The notes beneath the pieces were generated by a model. The model made no database searches. It saw only the letters and a list, made by a program, of their open reading frames with translations, and had not been told where the DNA came from. From Chitinophagaceae bacterium (lineage in GTDB: Bacteria > Bacteroidota > Bacteroidia > Chitinophagales > Chitinophagaceae), in assembly GCA_016720775.1 (NCBI GenBank), contig JADKJX010000003.1, forward strand, positions 682,001-746,000: a stretch of DNA of 64,000 nt. The letters run 5' to 3'. The position numbers and the translations under genes are program-made. Shown one piece after another: positions 37,185-46,372 of the stretch (the stretch's first letter is position 1; each line of letters begins with the position of its first letter).

Positions 37185-38405
37185 ATGAGAAAATTCTTCT
37201 TCGTTGCATTGCTTTGCCTGTTTGCATACAGCAGCCATGCCCAGCTTAATTATAAAAAGGAGATCGCCTATAATGCTCCCCGCAGCTTTGCCTGTAACTT
37301 TTTCACCACTACGGCAGATTATGTTCCGCCAACGGCCGGCAATGTGAGTGAAGAAACGGAGATGAAGTGGATGGAAAGTATTGTAAAAAAGATACTGGGT
37401 ATTGTGGGGTTGCAGAACAAGATCAAACTGTACTCTTTTCCCGGTTCAAATAACTGCAGCGCTGTTTGTATTGAGAATGAAGTGGGCAGCGACCGTTATA
37501 TTGTCTTCGACCGGCCATTCCTGCAGCGGTTTGAAAAAAGTACCAACCAGTGGTTTGTTGTTGGGGTAGTGGCACATGAGTTAGGACATCACCTCAATGG
37601 CCATACATTAAGCGGATATGGAAGCCGTCCTGATAATGAACTGGAGGCCGATGCCTTTGCCGGTTTCATCATGCAGAAGCTTGGCGCATCCAGGGAAGAT
37701 GCAAAAGCCATTTTCAGTTTTCTGGATCCCGAGCAGGGACCTCCATCACATCCTAAAAGAGTTCAGCGTTACCTGGCAGTAGAACGTGGGTGGAATGAGG
37801 CATCAAATAAGAATGGATATGCCAACCTGGTCTTTAATGAAGCCGACGACGGGCAAATGGCTGAACGTGTTTTTTTTGAAGCGCAGGCGCAAACAAATAA
37901 TGATAAGAAACTGGAACTGCTGAAAAAAGCACAACAGCTTTATCCACGCCATGCCGGTATCAACAGCGAACTGGGTTTGCTGTACATCACACTCAACAAC
38001 CTCCCTATGGCAGATCTGTACACACAGATGGCCGTTGACCAGGCGCATTACACCGGCTGGATATGGCTGAACAGGGCGAAGTATTACCAGTCGGCCAAAC
38101 AATTGCAGTCGCAATATGACTGCCTCGACAGTGCCATCAAATACAAACCCATTTTGCCCGAAGCCTACCTGATGAAAGCGGTCATCTTTGAAGAAGAGAA
38201 GTTATATAATGTGGCATTGGAGAATATAACGATTGGCCTTGCCATGCAGCCTGAGCCCGAACTGGCGGCCAGGCTTTATTTGCAGAAAGCATCTGTGCAA
38301 AAAGCATTGGGATTTAATAAAGATGCAAAGAGCAGTTTTCAAATAGCCAGGTCGCTGGACCCATATAGTGCGGTAATTAAAATGATGGCGGGGAGCTATG
38401 AATAG
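37185..38405 (+). CDS. M48-family metalloprotease with TPR repeats
   Basis: A 406-residue exported protein (signal peptide ending ...YSSHAQ). The peptidase domain carries the zinc motif VVAHELGHHLNGH (HExxH near residue 130) and the downstream Glu in NELEADAFAGF. The C-terminal part (about 235-400) contains TPR-like helices (LLKKAQQLYPRHAGINSELGLL, LNRAKYYQSAKQLQSQYDCL). This BepA-like arrangement suggests envelope-protein quality control. The region before 37185 is a divergent promoter with the GNAT gene. Confidence 0.88.
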   Translation: MRKFFFVALLCLFAYSSHAQLNYKKEIAYNAPRSFACNFFTTTADYVPPTAGNVSEETEMKWMESIVKKILGIVGLQNKIKLYSFPGSNNCSAVCIENEVGSDRYIVFDRPFLQRFEKSTNQWFVVGVVAHELGHHLNGHTLSGYGSRPDNELEADAFAGFIMQKLGASREDAKAIFSFLDPEQGPPSHPKRVQRYLAVERGWNEASNKNGYANLVFNEADDGQMAERVFFEAQAQTNNDKKLELLKKAQQLYPRHAGINSELGLLYITLNNLPMADLYTQMAVDQAHYTGWIWLNRAKYYQSAKQLQSQYDCLDSAIKYKPILPEAYLMKAVIFEEEKLYNVALENITIGLAMQPEPELAARLYLQKASVQKALGFNKDAKSSFQIARSLDPYSAVIKMMAGSYE

Positions 38406-38440
38406 AATGTATGCATCGGGTTGAGCCTGATCGGCCCTCA

Positions 38441-39667
38441 TCAGTTTTTCTGAAATAAATAAGTTGACAATCTTTCCGCAATTTTTTTATGGCCGGAAGG
38501 CCGTATGTGTGGATCAAGAATGTAATAATCGGCATCGGTAAGCAGCTCAGCCACCGGTACGGTGATGAGGTTATTATTAAAATGCGCTGCATATCCCGGC
38601 AACATCATTAACCTGTTCACTTCGTCGAGGAAGTCATTGTTCATCGACTCTTTCTCATCCAGGTCAACAACCAGCACTTTTATATTTTTGAAATTGATGG
38701 CCGAACGGAACATGATGTCTGTAAAATACAGGGCTGCCTGTTTTAAATGATAAGCAGCCGAATCGGCCCAGGTTATTTTCTGCGGAAAGAGAAAATGGTT
38801 CGTTTTTTTCTCGGCATAGAATTTAGCGATGGTCACCGAGCGCTTAAATGGAAACCACAATTTGCTCCAGTAATGGTCATTCAGCAAAGAGTCGTATACT
38901 TTTTCAGAAGAGATGGACAAGGAATAATTATTTTGAACAAATTCCCTGTTCTCCCGGTAATCGTTGCGGCAATATTGCAGGATGATGGTTTGCAGGTTTG
39001 CGGTATCGAGGCGATATAAATTTTTGAGTTCACGGGCCGTTCCGTAAGAAGAGATGGCCGCATTTAAAACTTTTTTATGCAGCGCAATGCCAACCTGTTC
39101 TCCCAGGCTTTCATTTTGCTCAACGCCCCATCCCATGGCATACGAATCGCCCAGGCAGATGATCTCAGGTTTCAGCAATGAGTTGTCATCATCACGCAGG
39201 CCCATTTTGTTGGTATAAAAACTGTCGGAAAATTCAGGGTTGGAAAAAACAAAACGGGAAGCAGGCTTCAGTGTATAAAACAAGCTGTCGTTATAGGCGC
39301 TGCTTTCTGGATTGAACTGGATGATATTGGTTTCGGCCTGGGTGCAATAGGTATTGAAAATGGTACGACAGGAAACCGGCATTATCGAGGGATGCTTTAT
39401 CCAGTACGTAAAAAGCAACTCAGGCAGGGCCATGGTGCCGATAAGAATGAGCACTTTTTTTAAGAAGGTCGGGGAAGGAAATAAAAGAATGATTATTGTC
39501 CACAACAGCACAACCAGTTGCAGGCCGGTGAGCAGGTAGTGATGAAACAATACGCTGCCGGGTAAAACACGGTCCAGGTATTTCTTCAACACCTGTATCA
39601 ATATAACAGGCACAATGCACCAGAGGGTCTTGCGTAAGTAGCCGGGCTTGTTTTGTGTTTTTGTCAA
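38441..39667 (-). CDS. Membrane-anchored SGNH-hydrolase-like protein
   Basis: A 408-residue protein with three N-terminal hydrophobic segments (about 12-100) and an extracytoplasmic SGNH-type domain. Block I is ICLGDSYAMGWGVEQNES (Ser near residue 174), and the catalytic-type end is DADYYILDPHIRPSGHKKIA (Asp-x-His). Such proteins can be polysaccharide O-acyl esterases or transferases. The neighbouring genes give no substrate clue. Confidence 0.7.
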   Translation of the reverse strand: MTKTQNKPGYLRKTLWCIVPVILIQVLKKYLDRVLPGSVLFHHYLLTGLQLVVLLWTIIILLFPSPTFLKKVLILIGTMALPELLFTYWIKHPSIMPVSCRTIFNTYCTQAETNIIQFNPESSAYNDSLFYTLKPASRFVFSNPEFSDSFYTNKMGLRDDDNSLLKPEIICLGDSYAMGWGVEQNESLGEQVGIALHKKVLNAAISSYGTARELKNLYRLDTANLQTIILQYCRNDYRENREFVQNNYSLSISSEKVYDSLLNDHYWSKLWFPFKRSVTIAKFYAEKKTNHFLFPQKITWADSAAYHLKQAALYFTDIMFRSAINFKNIKVLVVDLDEKESMNNDFLDEVNRLMMLPGYAAHFNNNLITVPVAELLTDADYYILDPHIRPSGHKKIAERLSTYLFQKN

Positions 39668-39702
39668 TTACTTTTTGATAATGCTGCTTTGTAAATTTAT
39701 TA

Positions 39703-40137
39703 TTATCGTAATGCCAGGTCAAATACTTTTTGCTCCTTCACTTCCGTAAAGCCGATGCGCTGGTAAAATAAATGTGCTTCTTTGCGGATGACCTGTGAAC
39801 GAACTCTTAGTTTACCGACTTCTTTTGTATGTGCCCATTCCGTTACTTTATTCACAAGCAATTGACCGATCCCTTTCCGGTGCTGCTCTTTATCGATCAC
39901 CAGGCCGGCGATCTCAACAAGCGGATCAGATTCCACCGTCAGCGAATAAAACGCATGTATCCAGCCAACAACCGTTTGATCAACGGTTGCAACAAATACA
40001 CAATGATCGCTGTTGTTTACTAATCCCGAAAGCCGCTGCTGCATCTTTTCGCCGGAAGTTTTATAACCAAGCTGGCCGCATAATTCAGCAATGGATGCTG
40101 AATCATTACCTGTTGCTTCCCTTAATGCGATGTTCAT
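39703..40137 (-). CDS. GNAT family N-acetyltransferase
   Basis: A 144-residue acetyltransferase with EIAGLVIDKEQHRKGIGQLL (Arg-Lys-Gly-Ile-Gly in motif A) and EAHLFYQRIGFTEVKEQ as motif B. It resembles AAC(6')-like or aminoglycoside-type GNATs, but substrate cannot be assigned. It lies 28 bp after the SnoaL-like gene on the same strand. Confidence 0.85.
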   Translation of the reverse strand: MNIALREATGNDSASIAELCGQLGYKTSGEKMQQRLSGLVNNSDHCVFVATVDQTVVGWIHAFYSLTVESDPLVEIAGLVIDKEQHRKGIGQLLVNKVTEWAHTKEVGKLRVRSQVIRKEAHLFYQRIGFTEVKEQKVFDLALR

Positions 40138-40165
40138 GCAATCGATTTTATTTTACCAGGCATTT

Positions 40166-40576
40166 CTAAAAGCCAAGTTGTTTTATTACGGTTGTCCTGT
40201 CGAACACCTGGCTGTGACCGCAAACCTTTCCGTTCCTGAAATAATAAATGGTCAAGCCAAATGTTTTTATTGACTTGCCGGTGGAAGGGAATGCGGCGAT
40301 GCTTCCCAGGTTGGTGCCCGTCATTATCCAGGTGATGCCCACGCAGTCGCCATCGGCAACGGCAGACTGGATATCAAAATGCATATCCGGGAAAGGATCG
40401 AATGAGTATTTTAACCGGGTCTTGTATTCTTCGTTGTTCAATGTCTTTCCTTCCCAGGGATCCCCATGGTCAAGGTGGATCCTGTATTCCGGGTCAACAA
40501 ATGTTTCCACGCTTTCATACTCCTGTTTATTCCATACCCGGTCCATGAACTCCCTTAAGATCGTTTCATTGTTCAT
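40166..40576 (-). CDS. SnoaL-like ester cyclase/NTF2-fold protein
   Basis: A 136-residue protein with the SnoaL-like pattern: LREFMDRVWNKQEYESVETF, FDPFPDMHFDIQSAVADGD, GITWIMTGTNLG...GKSIKTFGLTIYYF. Members are small polyketide cyclases or dehydratase-like enzymes, often of unknown function. No signal peptide. Confidence 0.8.
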   Translation of the reverse strand: MNNETILREFMDRVWNKQEYESVETFVDPEYRIHLDHGDPWEGKTLNNEEYKTRLKYSFDPFPDMHFDIQSAVADGDCVGITWIMTGTNLGSIAAFPSTGKSIKTFGLTIYYFRNGKVCGHSQVFDRTTVIKQLGF

Positions 40577-40606
40577 TGTGTTAATTTGTTTAATGACTGG
40601 TAAATA

Positions 40607-41179
40607 TTAATTGCTTGCTTTTTGCTGAAGTTTCTGTACCTGTGATTTTATGAATATCAATTCCGTTATTACCGCAAACAGGCTGGTATTTTTGAAATAA
40701 TAATCTTCCCAGGATGTAATGATGCCGCTTCGGGGTACATCCGAAACAGATACGGAATCACCCGGTTTAATGTTCGGTTTTCCCCGAAAATGCTCTTTTA
40801 TGAATGCATTGTAATCTGCCAGCCTGTTCTTTAAGACCAGCAATCGCCGGTCATCAGTATAAGAGAATGAAATGGCGCCTTTTTGATTTGCTAAAAGAGC
40901 CAGTTCATGCTTCATGCTGTCGACAGAGCCGATAATTGCATTTGCTTTAATGGCTAATTCCACTTCCGGTAAATGAAAAGAGTCCCGTTTAAATGCGCCA
41001 ATACCGGCAACATTTTTTTCCAGGCTGTCATTTGACCTGTGTAACGAACTATCTGTTTTTTTGAAATCAGTGGCTAAGTTATCCTGCTTAAGCTGAGATA
41101 CCTGTATGGTCCAGAGGGCGTATACGCCTACGCAAACGACTATCATCATGAACAATGCTATTAAGACCAGTCTTACCAT
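40607..41179 (-). CDS. Single-pass membrane protein of unknown function
   Basis: Not recognised. The 190 residues start with one hydrophobic segment (about 4-24), then a Ser/Lys/Asp-rich, probably coiled-coil stretch (about 30-110), and a domain containing LVLKNRLADYNAFIKEHF and VPRSGIITSWEDYYFKNTSLFAVI. The layout suits an inner-membrane-anchored periplasmic protein. The DUF1801-like gene lies 12 bp upstream on the same strand. Confidence 0.55.
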   Translation of the reverse strand: MVRLVLIALFMMIVVCVGVYALWTIQVSQLKQDNLATDFKKTDSSLHRSNDSLEKNVAGIGAFKRDSFHLPEVELAIKANAIIGSVDSMKHELALLANQKGAISFSYTDDRRLLVLKNRLADYNAFIKEHFRGKPNIKPGDSVSVSDVPRSGIITSWEDYYFKNTSLFAVITELIFIKSQVQKLQQKASN

Positions 41180-41191
41180 TGCAAATTTTGG

Positions 41192-41557
41192 TTAACCACA
41201 AATAGTGTTTTTAGATAAGTAAGTACCGGCAAGTATTTTACGAACCACGGTAAGATCTATTTTGTCTGGCCTGGTAAAACGGATGCAGCCTTTGCCAATG
41301 CTCACGCCTTTGAGTTCATTTTTATATTGCTCCATTACATCCTGTTTAAGGATATAAAGTGCAATGAAATTTTTCTGGCTTGCAAAAGATACTTCAGCAA
41401 CATTATTCTTCTCATAACAGGGCAGGCCATACCGCATGGTCTCATCATAGCCTTTTAGTTCTTTAAGGCATAGTTCCCTTATTTTGGTAAGGATGCTGAG
41501 CCTTTTGGCAGGAACTTCTTTTAAATATACATCTACATTTGCGGCTTTACTTTGCAT
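41192..41557 (-). CDS. DUF1801 (YdhG/YobT-like) protein
   Basis: A 121-residue cytoplasmic protein with DVYLKEVPAKRLSILTKIRELCL, ETMRYGLPCYEKNN, FIALYILKQDVME and KGCIRFTRPDKIDLTVVRKIL, the typical DUF1801 pattern (iron-chaperone/frataxin-like fold in some members). The biochemical role is unknown. Confidence 0.85.
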   Translation of the reverse strand: MQSKAANVDVYLKEVPAKRLSILTKIRELCLKELKGYDETMRYGLPCYEKNNVAEVSFASQKNFIALYILKQDVMEQYKNELKGVSIGKGCIRFTRPDKIDLTVVRKILAGTYLSKNTICG

Positions 41558-41703
41558 GCGTTGTTGCGTTGAATTTATAAAGTAAACAGGTTTATAGCTA
41601 CCGGCATTAACCTGCGCTAAGTTATTTAAAATTCTGGCTCAATTCATGTGAAGGTGCTCACCGTAAACAGGTGATAAACCCGGATTGTAAATTCAGAATC
41701 CTG

Positions 41704-42309
41704 CTATTGTTCCTCAAGTATCTTCTGCTTTGCCTTGTCATAATCCTCTTTGGTGATCAGCTGCTTCTCAAAGAGGTCTTTAAGTTCACGCAACCTGTCT
41801 TCTTTTGATCTTCCCTGCTTCATATTTTGTGTTTCTTCTTTGACAAGGTTATCTTTTTTTATCTCTGCTTTTTGTATCACCGGGTTCTTGCTTTTTATAT
41901 TATCAGCGATGCCGCTGCTGATGTCGTCCACTTCAAATTTTTTCTCGTAAGTAATAGTTCCTATGATCTGTGAACCGTTGCTTACATCAACGATCTGTCC
42001 CCGCAGGTTGCTGAACTGCGTTCCATGATATTCATAGTCGATCATGATATTATAACTATGCGAAGACGCTGCATTGGCTTTTTCAACAACCGGGAGACCG
42101 GCGGAAATGAATGCCTTTGTGAAGGCGCTGTAAATGATGCCCCAACCCGCCCGTTTGGGAGTGTTCTTGTCGATGGAAAATGCACTCACCGTATCCATTT
42201 TGCCGCTGATGTTTATGGTGAGGTATTTACTTAGTTTCCGGTCGCCCTGAGCAAAAGAAGCTACATAGATGAATATGGCCATTACGGCCAATAGGCTTTT
42301 CCATTTCAT
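41704..42309 (-). CDS. Exported protein with C-terminal SHOCT domain
   Basis: A 201-residue protein with a signal peptide (ending ASFAQ), a middle domain (about 25-140; TINISGKMDTVSAFSIDKNT, SYNIMIDYEYHG) and a C-terminal SHOCT motif DRLRELKDLFEKQLITKEDY...ILEEQ. SHOCT segments are short oligomerisation-type helices found at ends of many bacterial proteins. Function unknown. Confidence 0.75.
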   Translation of the reverse strand: MKWKSLLAVMAIFIYVASFAQGDRKLSKYLTINISGKMDTVSAFSIDKNTPKRAGWGIIYSAFTKAFISAGLPVVEKANAASSHSYNIMIDYEYHGTQFSNLRGQIVDVSNGSQIIGTITYEKKFEVDDISSGIADNIKSKNPVIQKAEIKKDNLVKEETQNMKQGRSKEDRLRELKDLFEKQLITKEDYDKAKQKILEEQ

Positions 42310-42413
42310 GTTGAATATTTTTTTATAGAAGTTTATCTCTCCGTAAAGAGCAGTGATTCTTAAAGATTGGATTTTTTATTGTAAAATACAAGAGCATCAT
42401 TATCTGGTACCAG

Positions 42414-43235
42414 CTATTGGTCTTCCACCTCCGGCTCCGGGCCAGGTTTTATCCTGCTCCTGAATTCTTCGGGTACCAGCAACTCACCGGGTATTGCGGG
42501 TACGTGGCCAATGGCATGGTCAAATGCCAGGTGTATTTCGATATCCCCTTTTTCGGTATTGTTTACGATAACGGTACCGATGATAGTGATGTATCCATTG
42601 CCAAACACCGAGATGCCGAACTCTTTCAGTTTTGTTACCCTTACCTGGTTATCCTGCAGGGAGGACGGCGGAAATCTGTTTTTGATATTGACATATTTGA
42701 ACTTACCCCGGTCGCCCATGGCTTTACCAAACTGAAGCAGTTGTCCTTTATAGATCGGGTATCCACAGGAAGTATACAAGGTATCGTTTTCGAAGGCGGG
42801 CATATAAAGCGCCGCGGCTTTTTCCCGGTTGATCTGGAATTCTTCCGGAAGGATCAGTTCGCTGGTTGTACCGGGTAAGCGGCTTCCGATGGCCTGGTCA
42901 AAAGCAGTGTTTATGCTGATGGTACCTTTCGATCCATCCCTGAAAGCAATGCTGCCGGTAATTTCGATAGTGGCAAAACCAAAGATAGAATGCCCGTACT
43001 GCGAAAGGTCTTTAACCACGAAAGAATTGTTCTCCAGCGAACGAATGGCCACCCCGTTCATGATGGTAACATAACGGAATCCCTGGGCACTGCTGGCTTT
43101 CCCAAATTTCAGCGTCTGGCCGGGGTATATCTTAAAGCCACAGCTGGTGTAAAGGGTATCGTTTGCAAACCGGGATTTATACTGTGCGGCAGACAGCAGC
43201 GGGCAAAGCAGTAAGAACAACAGTACCAGTTTCAT
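42414..43235 (-). CDS. Exported protein with two internal ~130-residue repeats
   Basis: Not a recognised family. The 273 residues follow a signal peptide (ending ...LLSAAQ). The mature part is an internal duplication: RFANDTLYTSCGFKIYPGQ...LKFGKASSAQGFRYVTIMNG and PAFENDTLYTSCGYPIYKGQ...LQFGKAMGDRGKFKYVNIKN. Each copy ends with ...TFDQAIGSRLPG...LILPEEFQ or ...AFDHAIGHVPAIPGELLVPEEF. Each unit has a Cys in YTSCG. Envelope or secreted location is likely. Confidence 0.6.
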   Translation of the reverse strand: MKLVLLFLLLCPLLSAAQYKSRFANDTLYTSCGFKIYPGQTLKFGKASSAQGFRYVTIMNGVAIRSLENNSFVVKDLSQYGHSIFGFATIEITGSIAFRDGSKGTISINTAFDQAIGSRLPGTTSELILPEEFQINREKAAALYMPAFENDTLYTSCGYPIYKGQLLQFGKAMGDRGKFKYVNIKNRFPPSSLQDNQVRVTKLKEFGISVFGNGYITIIGTVIVNNTEKGDIEIHLAFDHAIGHVPAIPGELLVPEEFRSRIKPGPEPEVEDQ

Positions 43236-43307
43236 TGCTTTGGTGTTTGTTATTCAAGAAACAAAATTTATTTGGAAAAGCAAAGTGGTTCGTTGTGGGG
43301 AAGAAAG

Positions 43308-43832
43308 TTAAAACACGAGCAGCATCTGGTGATTTGGATTTGCGTGGGCAGGGGAGATCTGAAAATCATGGCTTCCGGTAATGCGGAATCCTGCCCGGGT
43401 ATAAAAATTCACGGCCCGTTCATTTTCTTTCCACACATATAACCACATCCCTGCCTGGCCATTTCTTTTTGCCAGTTCTATGTTATGCCGGAGGAGTTTC
43501 CATCCCAGCTTCAGGTCGTAAAACGCTTTCAATAAATAGAGCCGCTCCATCTTTGTGATATTATTTACTTCGGCACCGGCATACGGACAATTCATCACGA
43601 TCTTTGAAAATCCTGCTGCATGCCCAGCGTAATAAATGAAGTGATAAATATTAGTTGCGTTGTTCAGCTCTTCTTTAAAAACGGCATCGCTGTACTTTTC
43701 ATTGATATAAGCATTAATGTCTTCTTGGCCGGCGCTGTGCCCATGCGATTCTATGAAACTTATCCGTGCAATGTTGCCAAGCAGTTCGGCATCATGCTCA
43801 TTGGCTATAACTATGGAGATCATCGGGGTCAT
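43308..43832 (-). CDS. GNAT family N-acetyltransferase
   Basis: A 174-residue acetyltransferase with KMERLYLLKAFYDLKLGWKL (degenerate motif A) and WLYVWKENERAVNFYTRAGF (motif B). It resembles spermidine/amino-acid-type GNATs. Its start abuts the stop of the YCII-like gene at 43833 on the same strand, so the two are probably co-transcribed. Confidence 0.8.
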   Translation of the reverse strand: MTPMISIVIANEHDAELLGNIARISFIESHGHSAGQEDINAYINEKYSDAVFKEELNNATNIYHFIYYAGHAAGFSKIVMNCPYAGAEVNNITKMERLYLLKAFYDLKLGWKLLRHNIELAKRNGQAGMWLYVWKENERAVNFYTRAGFRITGSHDFQISPAHANPNHQMLLVF

Positions 43833-44288
43833 TTAAAACCGGGCCTTTTGTATCTTATCGTGATTGGGCTGGTAGGTGGGCAGGGCGGCCGAGCCATACC
43901 AGTTAAATACATCCACGTCAAAAATTCCGTTTTGTATGGTGGGATCTGTTTTCAGCAGTTTATCCAGTTCCTCCCGGGTGGCAACATTAAAAATAAATAT
44001 ACCCCGGTAATTCATTTCATTTTCGCCGATGGGGCCCGCCACAATTAATTTCCCTTCACGTACCAGGCGGCCGATATTATCCATATGTCCCTTAAATAAA
44101 CTGTCCCGCAGCTTTTTGTCTTCAACGGTTTTCTTGCCCGTCTTCAGTATCACAAACATATATTTCTTCATGCCGTAGTCATCGGCGCCAAGTGAATCGG
44201 CCAAAGCCTTATCATATTTAATACCGGGGTTCTGTGCCTGCATGGTCATGCCGGTACTTAGTAAAAAGACCAGGAAAATGATCCGCAT
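43833..44288 (-). CDS. Exported YCII-like protein
   Basis: A 151-residue protein with a signal peptide (ending GMTMQAQ) and a YCII/DGPF-type alpha+beta domain: KKYMFVILKTGKKT, SLFKGHMDNIGRLVREGKLIVAGPIGENEMNYRGIFIF and TREELDKLLKTDPTIQNGIF. YCII domains are small dimeric ferredoxin-like folds; here exported. Function unknown. Confidence 0.8.
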   Translation of the reverse strand: MRIIFLVFLLSTGMTMQAQNPGIKYDKALADSLGADDYGMKKYMFVILKTGKKTVEDKKLRDSLFKGHMDNIGRLVREGKLIVAGPIGENEMNYRGIFIFNVATREELDKLLKTDPTIQNGIFDVDVFNWYGSAALPTYQPNHDKIQKARF

Positions 44289-44401
44289 AAAGATTTTTTT
44301 TGTTGCTGAATAAAGGAACGAAATTTATTTCTAAACCGGGAGGTTTATTAATAACGGCAGGCCTATAACCAGTAAACGGTCAGTTCAGAACCAAGGCCCG
44401 G

Positions 44402-44415
44402 CACTTGCGCCAGTG
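44402..44415. repeat. Solo copy of the REP hairpin
   Basis: CACTTGCGCCAGTG, the 14-base 3' hairpin found in the REP-like units around the RAYT gene (46426-46439, 47280-47293, 47889-47902), stands alone here in the divergent spacer between the YCII-like gene and the DUF6498-like gene. Confidence 0.55.
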
Positions 44416-44460
44416 AGTGCATTTTTTAAAAAAGATATTCTGGAATAAATACTTTATTTT

Positions 44461-45090
44461 ATGCGTTCAATTTTCCCGATGCGTAAAAAAATATTCAGTA
44501 ACTATTCCATCCTGTTTCTTTTAGCAGGGAATCTTTATTGCATCTGGTATTATGCGGATCACCCGGGTGATTTTGCCAGCATCGTGTGGATCTACTGGTT
44601 CCAGAGTGTTACCATTGGCCTTTTTAATTTTATTGACCTGCTTACGGTTAAAAATTATTCCAGCGAGGATCTTAAACTGAACGGTGAGTCCGTTACGGAT
44701 AATAACAAAGGTTGTACGGCCTGGTTCTTTCTTTTTCACTTTGGCACCTTTCACCTGGTGTATGCTGTTTTTTTGCTGGTTAAGTTCAGTATACTTTCTG
44801 TAGATAAAATGATCTTCCTGGTCGCTGTAGCCGTTTTTTTTATGGAGTCGATCATCAATTTCATGCGGCAAAAACAAATAGAACGTACCATGACCGTTAA
44901 TATAGGTACGATGTTCATCCTGCCTTATTTCCGCATTATTCCCATGCACCTGATGATCCTGGGCCCTGCTTTCCTGGGGTGGAAACCTTCCATGATCTTT
45001 CTGGTGCTGAAAATGATTGCGGATATTATATCTTTTTTATTGTATCAGCATATCTATGGGAAAAATAAAACCATTGATAACACCGAATAG
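44461..45090 (+). CDS. Polytopic membrane protein (DUF6498-like)
   Basis: A 209-residue inner-membrane protein with about six hydrophobic segments (SILFLLAGNLYCIWYY, VWIYWFQSVTIGLFNFIDLL, FLFHFGTFHLVYAVFLLVKF and others). The FQSVTIGLFN and FHFGTFHLVY motifs resemble DUF6498 proteins. Function unknown. A short sequence with a solo REP hairpin lies upstream. Confidence 0.65.
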   Translation: MRSIFPMRKKIFSNYSILFLLAGNLYCIWYYADHPGDFASIVWIYWFQSVTIGLFNFIDLLTVKNYSSEDLKLNGESVTDNNKGCTAWFFLFHFGTFHLVYAVFLLVKFSILSVDKMIFLVAVAVFFMESIINFMRQKQIERTMTVNIGTMFILPYFRIIPMHLMILGPAFLGWKPSMIFLVLKMIADIISFLLYQHIYGKNKTIDNTE

Positions 45091-45129
45091 AACACCGGCC
45101 TGAAAAAAAACGTACCAGGTATTGCGGAC

Positions 45130-45615
45130 TTACTTCGTTGGCGGCACTTTATTTTTATCTGCAGGGTCTTCTGCGGTATCATCTGCGGCTGTGTCATCTG
45201 AAGGTTCTTCCGTCATTTTTTGGGCTACTTTTGCTCCAAATGCAAGCCCCAGTATATATACCCAGGTGCTGTGGATCTTAAAATCCTCAAACGAACTTGT
45301 CTGCCATCCGATTTTAATGGTGATGGCTGCAAAGACCAATGCAACGGTGAGTACCATGAACCGCATGGTAGAGAAGGTCTGCTTGTCCTTACCGTCTTCC
45401 ATAAGTATACCGGGCATGGCAAAGACAGATCCCATTAAAAGAAAAACAACGGATACCGCTGCGATGGTACCATCGGATGCAATGCCATCAATGTAGGTTA
45501 CCGATGCAGGGATGCAACTCATCACGATGGCTGCTACAAATCCAAGGATGGATGCAAGTATCAGGTACTGCCCGATCCTTTCAAGAAAAGAAATGTTCTT
45601 ATTATTCAGTTTCAT
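45130..45615 (-). CDS. Small membrane protein of unknown function
   Basis: A 161-residue protein with about four hydrophobic segments (YLILASILGFVAAIVMSCIP, IAAVSVVFLLMGSVFAMPGI, MVLTVALVFAAITIKIGW, WVYILGLAFGAKVAQ) and a Thr/Asp/Ala-rich acidic C-terminus. The ATG at 45615 is chosen because it follows the stop of the upstream gene by 4 bp; the ATG at 45657 would overlap it. No family recognised. Confidence 0.55.
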   Translation of the reverse strand: MKLNNKNISFLERIGQYLILASILGFVAAIVMSCIPASVTYIDGIASDGTIAAVSVVFLLMGSVFAMPGILMEDGKDKQTFSTMRFMVLTVALVFAAITIKIGWQTSSFEDFKIHSTWVYILGLAFGAKVAQKMTEEPSDDTAADDTAEDPADKNKVPPTK

Positions 45616-45619
45616 TTTA

Positions 45620-46231
45620 TTAATGAATTTTAATTTCGAGAATGGGATGTAATTCAACGCCGTTTATTTTGTTACGCCCGGTTTGATTGTGGGGCGGATC
45701 GAAAAATGCAACGCCAGTAATATCGAACGTGTGGTTGCGGTATCTTTTTCCCGTGAGCAGTGGCTGAAAATCGGTTCGTACTTTTTTAAATACCTCAATG
45801 GCAGGCGACTGCCTGTTGTTTTGACAATGATAATCCGGTATCTCGCCGATCATGGTGATAGTACCCTGCTTAATAACGAGGTGATAATCGCCATCAGCAG
45901 ACGATTCATTTTTTACCAGTGAGATTTTACAATTTTTTATTCGGTAAACTTTTTTTTCTTCCGGATGACGGAAAAACTCCGCTTCCACATTGGGATTAAA
46001 ATTGAGAGGGATCTGGCCCATTGTCTCCACAGTGGCCGGGGAGATATTATCGTAATCAACTTCCGAGGCAGCCCTGTCCTGCAGGGTCTTTACATCCCAT
46101 CTTTCTTTTCCGTTGCAGGCACGAAAAGTATCTTCTGAGGTAAGTGAGTTGCCGGCAAAAGTGAGGCTGAGCAATGCAAGCAAAGCACCGCCGAGTACTT
46201 TTTTCTTTGGCTTTTTTTTACGAGTTGCCAT
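45620..46231 (-). CDS. Small protein of unknown function, probably membrane/periplasmic
   Basis: A 203-residue protein. After a Lys-rich start (ATRKKKPKKK) comes a hydrophobic stretch (LGGALLALLSLTFAGNS), then a domain containing RDAFRACNGK-like SEDTFRACNGKERWDVKTLQ, KEKKVYRIKN-like strands and a conserved-looking tail DITGVAFFDPPHNQTGRNKI, GVELHPILEI. The end resembles proteins noted near nuclease or lipid-binding genes, but I cannot name it. The ATG at 46231 is preferred to the ATG at 46267. Confidence 0.55.
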   Translation of the reverse strand: MATRKKKPKKKVLGGALLALLSLTFAGNSLTSEDTFRACNGKERWDVKTLQDRAASEVDYDNISPATVETMGQIPLNFNPNVEAEFFRHPEEKKVYRIKNCKISLVKNESSADGDYHLVIKQGTITMIGEIPDYHCQNNRQSPAIEVFKKVRTDFQPLLTGKRYRNHTFDITGVAFFDPPHNQTGRNKINGVELHPILEIKIH

Positions 46232-46372
46232 ATTTACAGGATTTAAAATAAAACTGACTACCCTCATTTAAAAATAATATTATTTGTGAATAGTTTTTGA
46301 TTATTTTCTTACCACCCGGTGTATAATGGGTAAAGCTTGGAGGATGAAGGACTTGCCTGTGAAAATAAGAAC

